Below, piece after piece: positions 6,110-6,489 of a stretch of 6,489 bases of DNA. The translations under genes and the position numbers were made by a program. Below the pieces are notes generated by a model that did not search any database, was not told the origin of the DNA, and saw only the letters and a program-made list of their open reading frames with translations. Source of the DNA: Desulfobacteraceae bacterium (GTDB lineage: Bacteria; Desulfobacterota; DSM-4660; Desulfatiglandales; Desulfatiglandaceae). Every line of letters begins with the position of its first letter. Within the stretch, counting starts at the first letter, position 1. The stretch is taken from positions 1 through 6,489 of the forward strand of contig DAOWOF010000137.1 of NCBI GenBank assembly GCA_030642205.1, in the 5' to 3' direction.

Positions 6110-6489
6110 TGAGTGACTGGCAACCAAAAATAACGACCTTTCTATGCAACTGGTGCAGTTACGGAGCCGCCGACCTTGCCGGGGTAAGCCGGTTTCAGTA
6201 CCCTCCCAATTTCAGGATCATAAGGGTTCCCTGTTCTGCGCGAGTTAGCCCCAAGTTTATACTGTCAGCCTTCCGGCATGGCTCGGATGGCATATGGGTA
6301 TCCGGATGACACCCCGGAGACTGCCATTACCTGGAAGGTAATTACTATGCAAGAAGAAAATTCGCCCTGCTCAAAGGATTAATAGAACATATCGGGATAG
6401 AGCCTGGAAGACTTCATTTTTCCTGGATATCCTCAGCCGAGGCGACCAAATTTGTTGATGTAGCCCGGCAAGTTGCAGAGGAAGTAAAA
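6109..6489 (+). CDS. mvhD: MvhD-type electron-transfer subunit, selenocysteine-containing (3' end beyond window)
   Basis: The frame from ATG 6109 runs 127 codons to the window edge, interrupted only by TGA 6307-6309 (codon 67). The protein matches the delta subunit of methyl-viologen-reducing hydrogenase (MvhD/VhuD/FlpD family), a small [2Fe-2S] protein. It passes electrons from a hydrogenase or formate dehydrogenase to heterodisulfide-reductase-like HdrA in the cytoplasm. Before the TGA: FLCNWCSYGAADLAGVSRFQ (C13, C16) and RVPCSARV (C42). After it: HPGDCHYLEGNYYARRK (C72) and a normal C-terminal part. The family usually reads GCHPGDCHY here, so TGA falls exactly on a conserved, probable cluster-ligand cysteine, and I read it as selenocysteine; VhuD of Methanococcus has the same substitution. 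A SECIS-like hairpin follows. TGGAGA (6095-6100) is a good Shine-Dalgarno. Base composition is richer in G+C (31 of 60 bases in 6121-6180) than the preceding genes. The usual family length is about 130-150 residues, so most of it is present unless it is a fusion. Stopping at TGA would yield a nonfunctional 66-residue fragment. Confidence 0.88.
6307..6342 (+). promoter_or_regulatory. UGA-Sec codon with bacterial SECIS-like hairpin
   Basis: Downstream of TGA 6307-6309, ATTACC (6326-6331) pairs perfectly with GGTAAT (6337-6342) around the loop TGGAA (6332-6336). The loop begins 22 nt after the UGA and has G among its first two bases. Spacing, six-base-pair upper stem and loop G agree with the general bacterial SECIS pattern recognised by the elongation factor SelB. 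Pairing of a lower stem is poor, as is common in bacteria. Confidence 0.75.

Noticed and set aside
6109..6309. A 66-residue stand-alone protein, or a pseudogene created by a nonsense mutation
   Set aside because: The same frame continues with conserved MvhD sequence (HPGDCHYLEGNYYARRK), the TGA replaces a conserved cysteine, and a SECIS-like hairpin follows; recoding explains all three.

Overview
The window looks like chromosomal DNA from an AT-rich member of the Desulfobacterota (the former Deltaproteobacteria: sulfate reducers, syntrophs and relatives). This rests on protein style, not on a search. The RimK-like ATP-grasp ligase and the long class A penicillin-binding protein are of a type I associate with that phylum. 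The last gene is an MvhD-type electron-transfer subunit read through an in-frame TGA, which is a typical Desulfobacterota selenoprotein. All genes lie on the + strand.

Layout. (1) 1-218: 3' end of glutamyl-tRNA synthetase (gltX). (2) 219-321: short intergenic stretch with a plausible sigma-70 promoter and a possible dispersed-repeat remnant. (3) 322-5835: a compact three-gene group. It holds an ATP-grasp ligase (322-1122), then after 37 nt a 1087-residue bifunctional peptidoglycan synthase (1160-4423), which overlaps by 4 nt (ATGA) a 471-residue helical, TPR-like lipoprotein (4420-5835). (4) 5836-6108: AT-rich intergenic region with a TTGACA-type promoter candidate, a dubious 39-codon ORF and a possible leader structure. 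(5) 6109 to the edge: an mvhD-like gene, visibly richer in G+C, with TGA at residue 67 followed by a bacterial SECIS-like hairpin. The gene is still open at the window end.

How the genes may work together. The synthase has all five glycosyltransferase motifs and the SxxK, SxN and KTG transpeptidase motifs, but carries about 230 extra, mostly helical residues between SxN and KTG. A lipoprotein with a helical-repeat body is translationally coupled to it. By analogy with the LpoA-PBP1A and LpoP pairs of Gammaproteobacteria, the lipoprotein is a candidate activator of this synthase and the insert a candidate docking site; this is inference. The ATP-grasp ligase could modify an envelope or peptide substrate, but its substrate cannot be read from sequence. 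The mvhD-like gene is functionally separate and belongs to [2Fe-2S] electron transfer towards heterodisulfide-reductase-type complexes. It requires the selenocysteine machinery (selA, selB, selC, selD) elsewhere in the genome.
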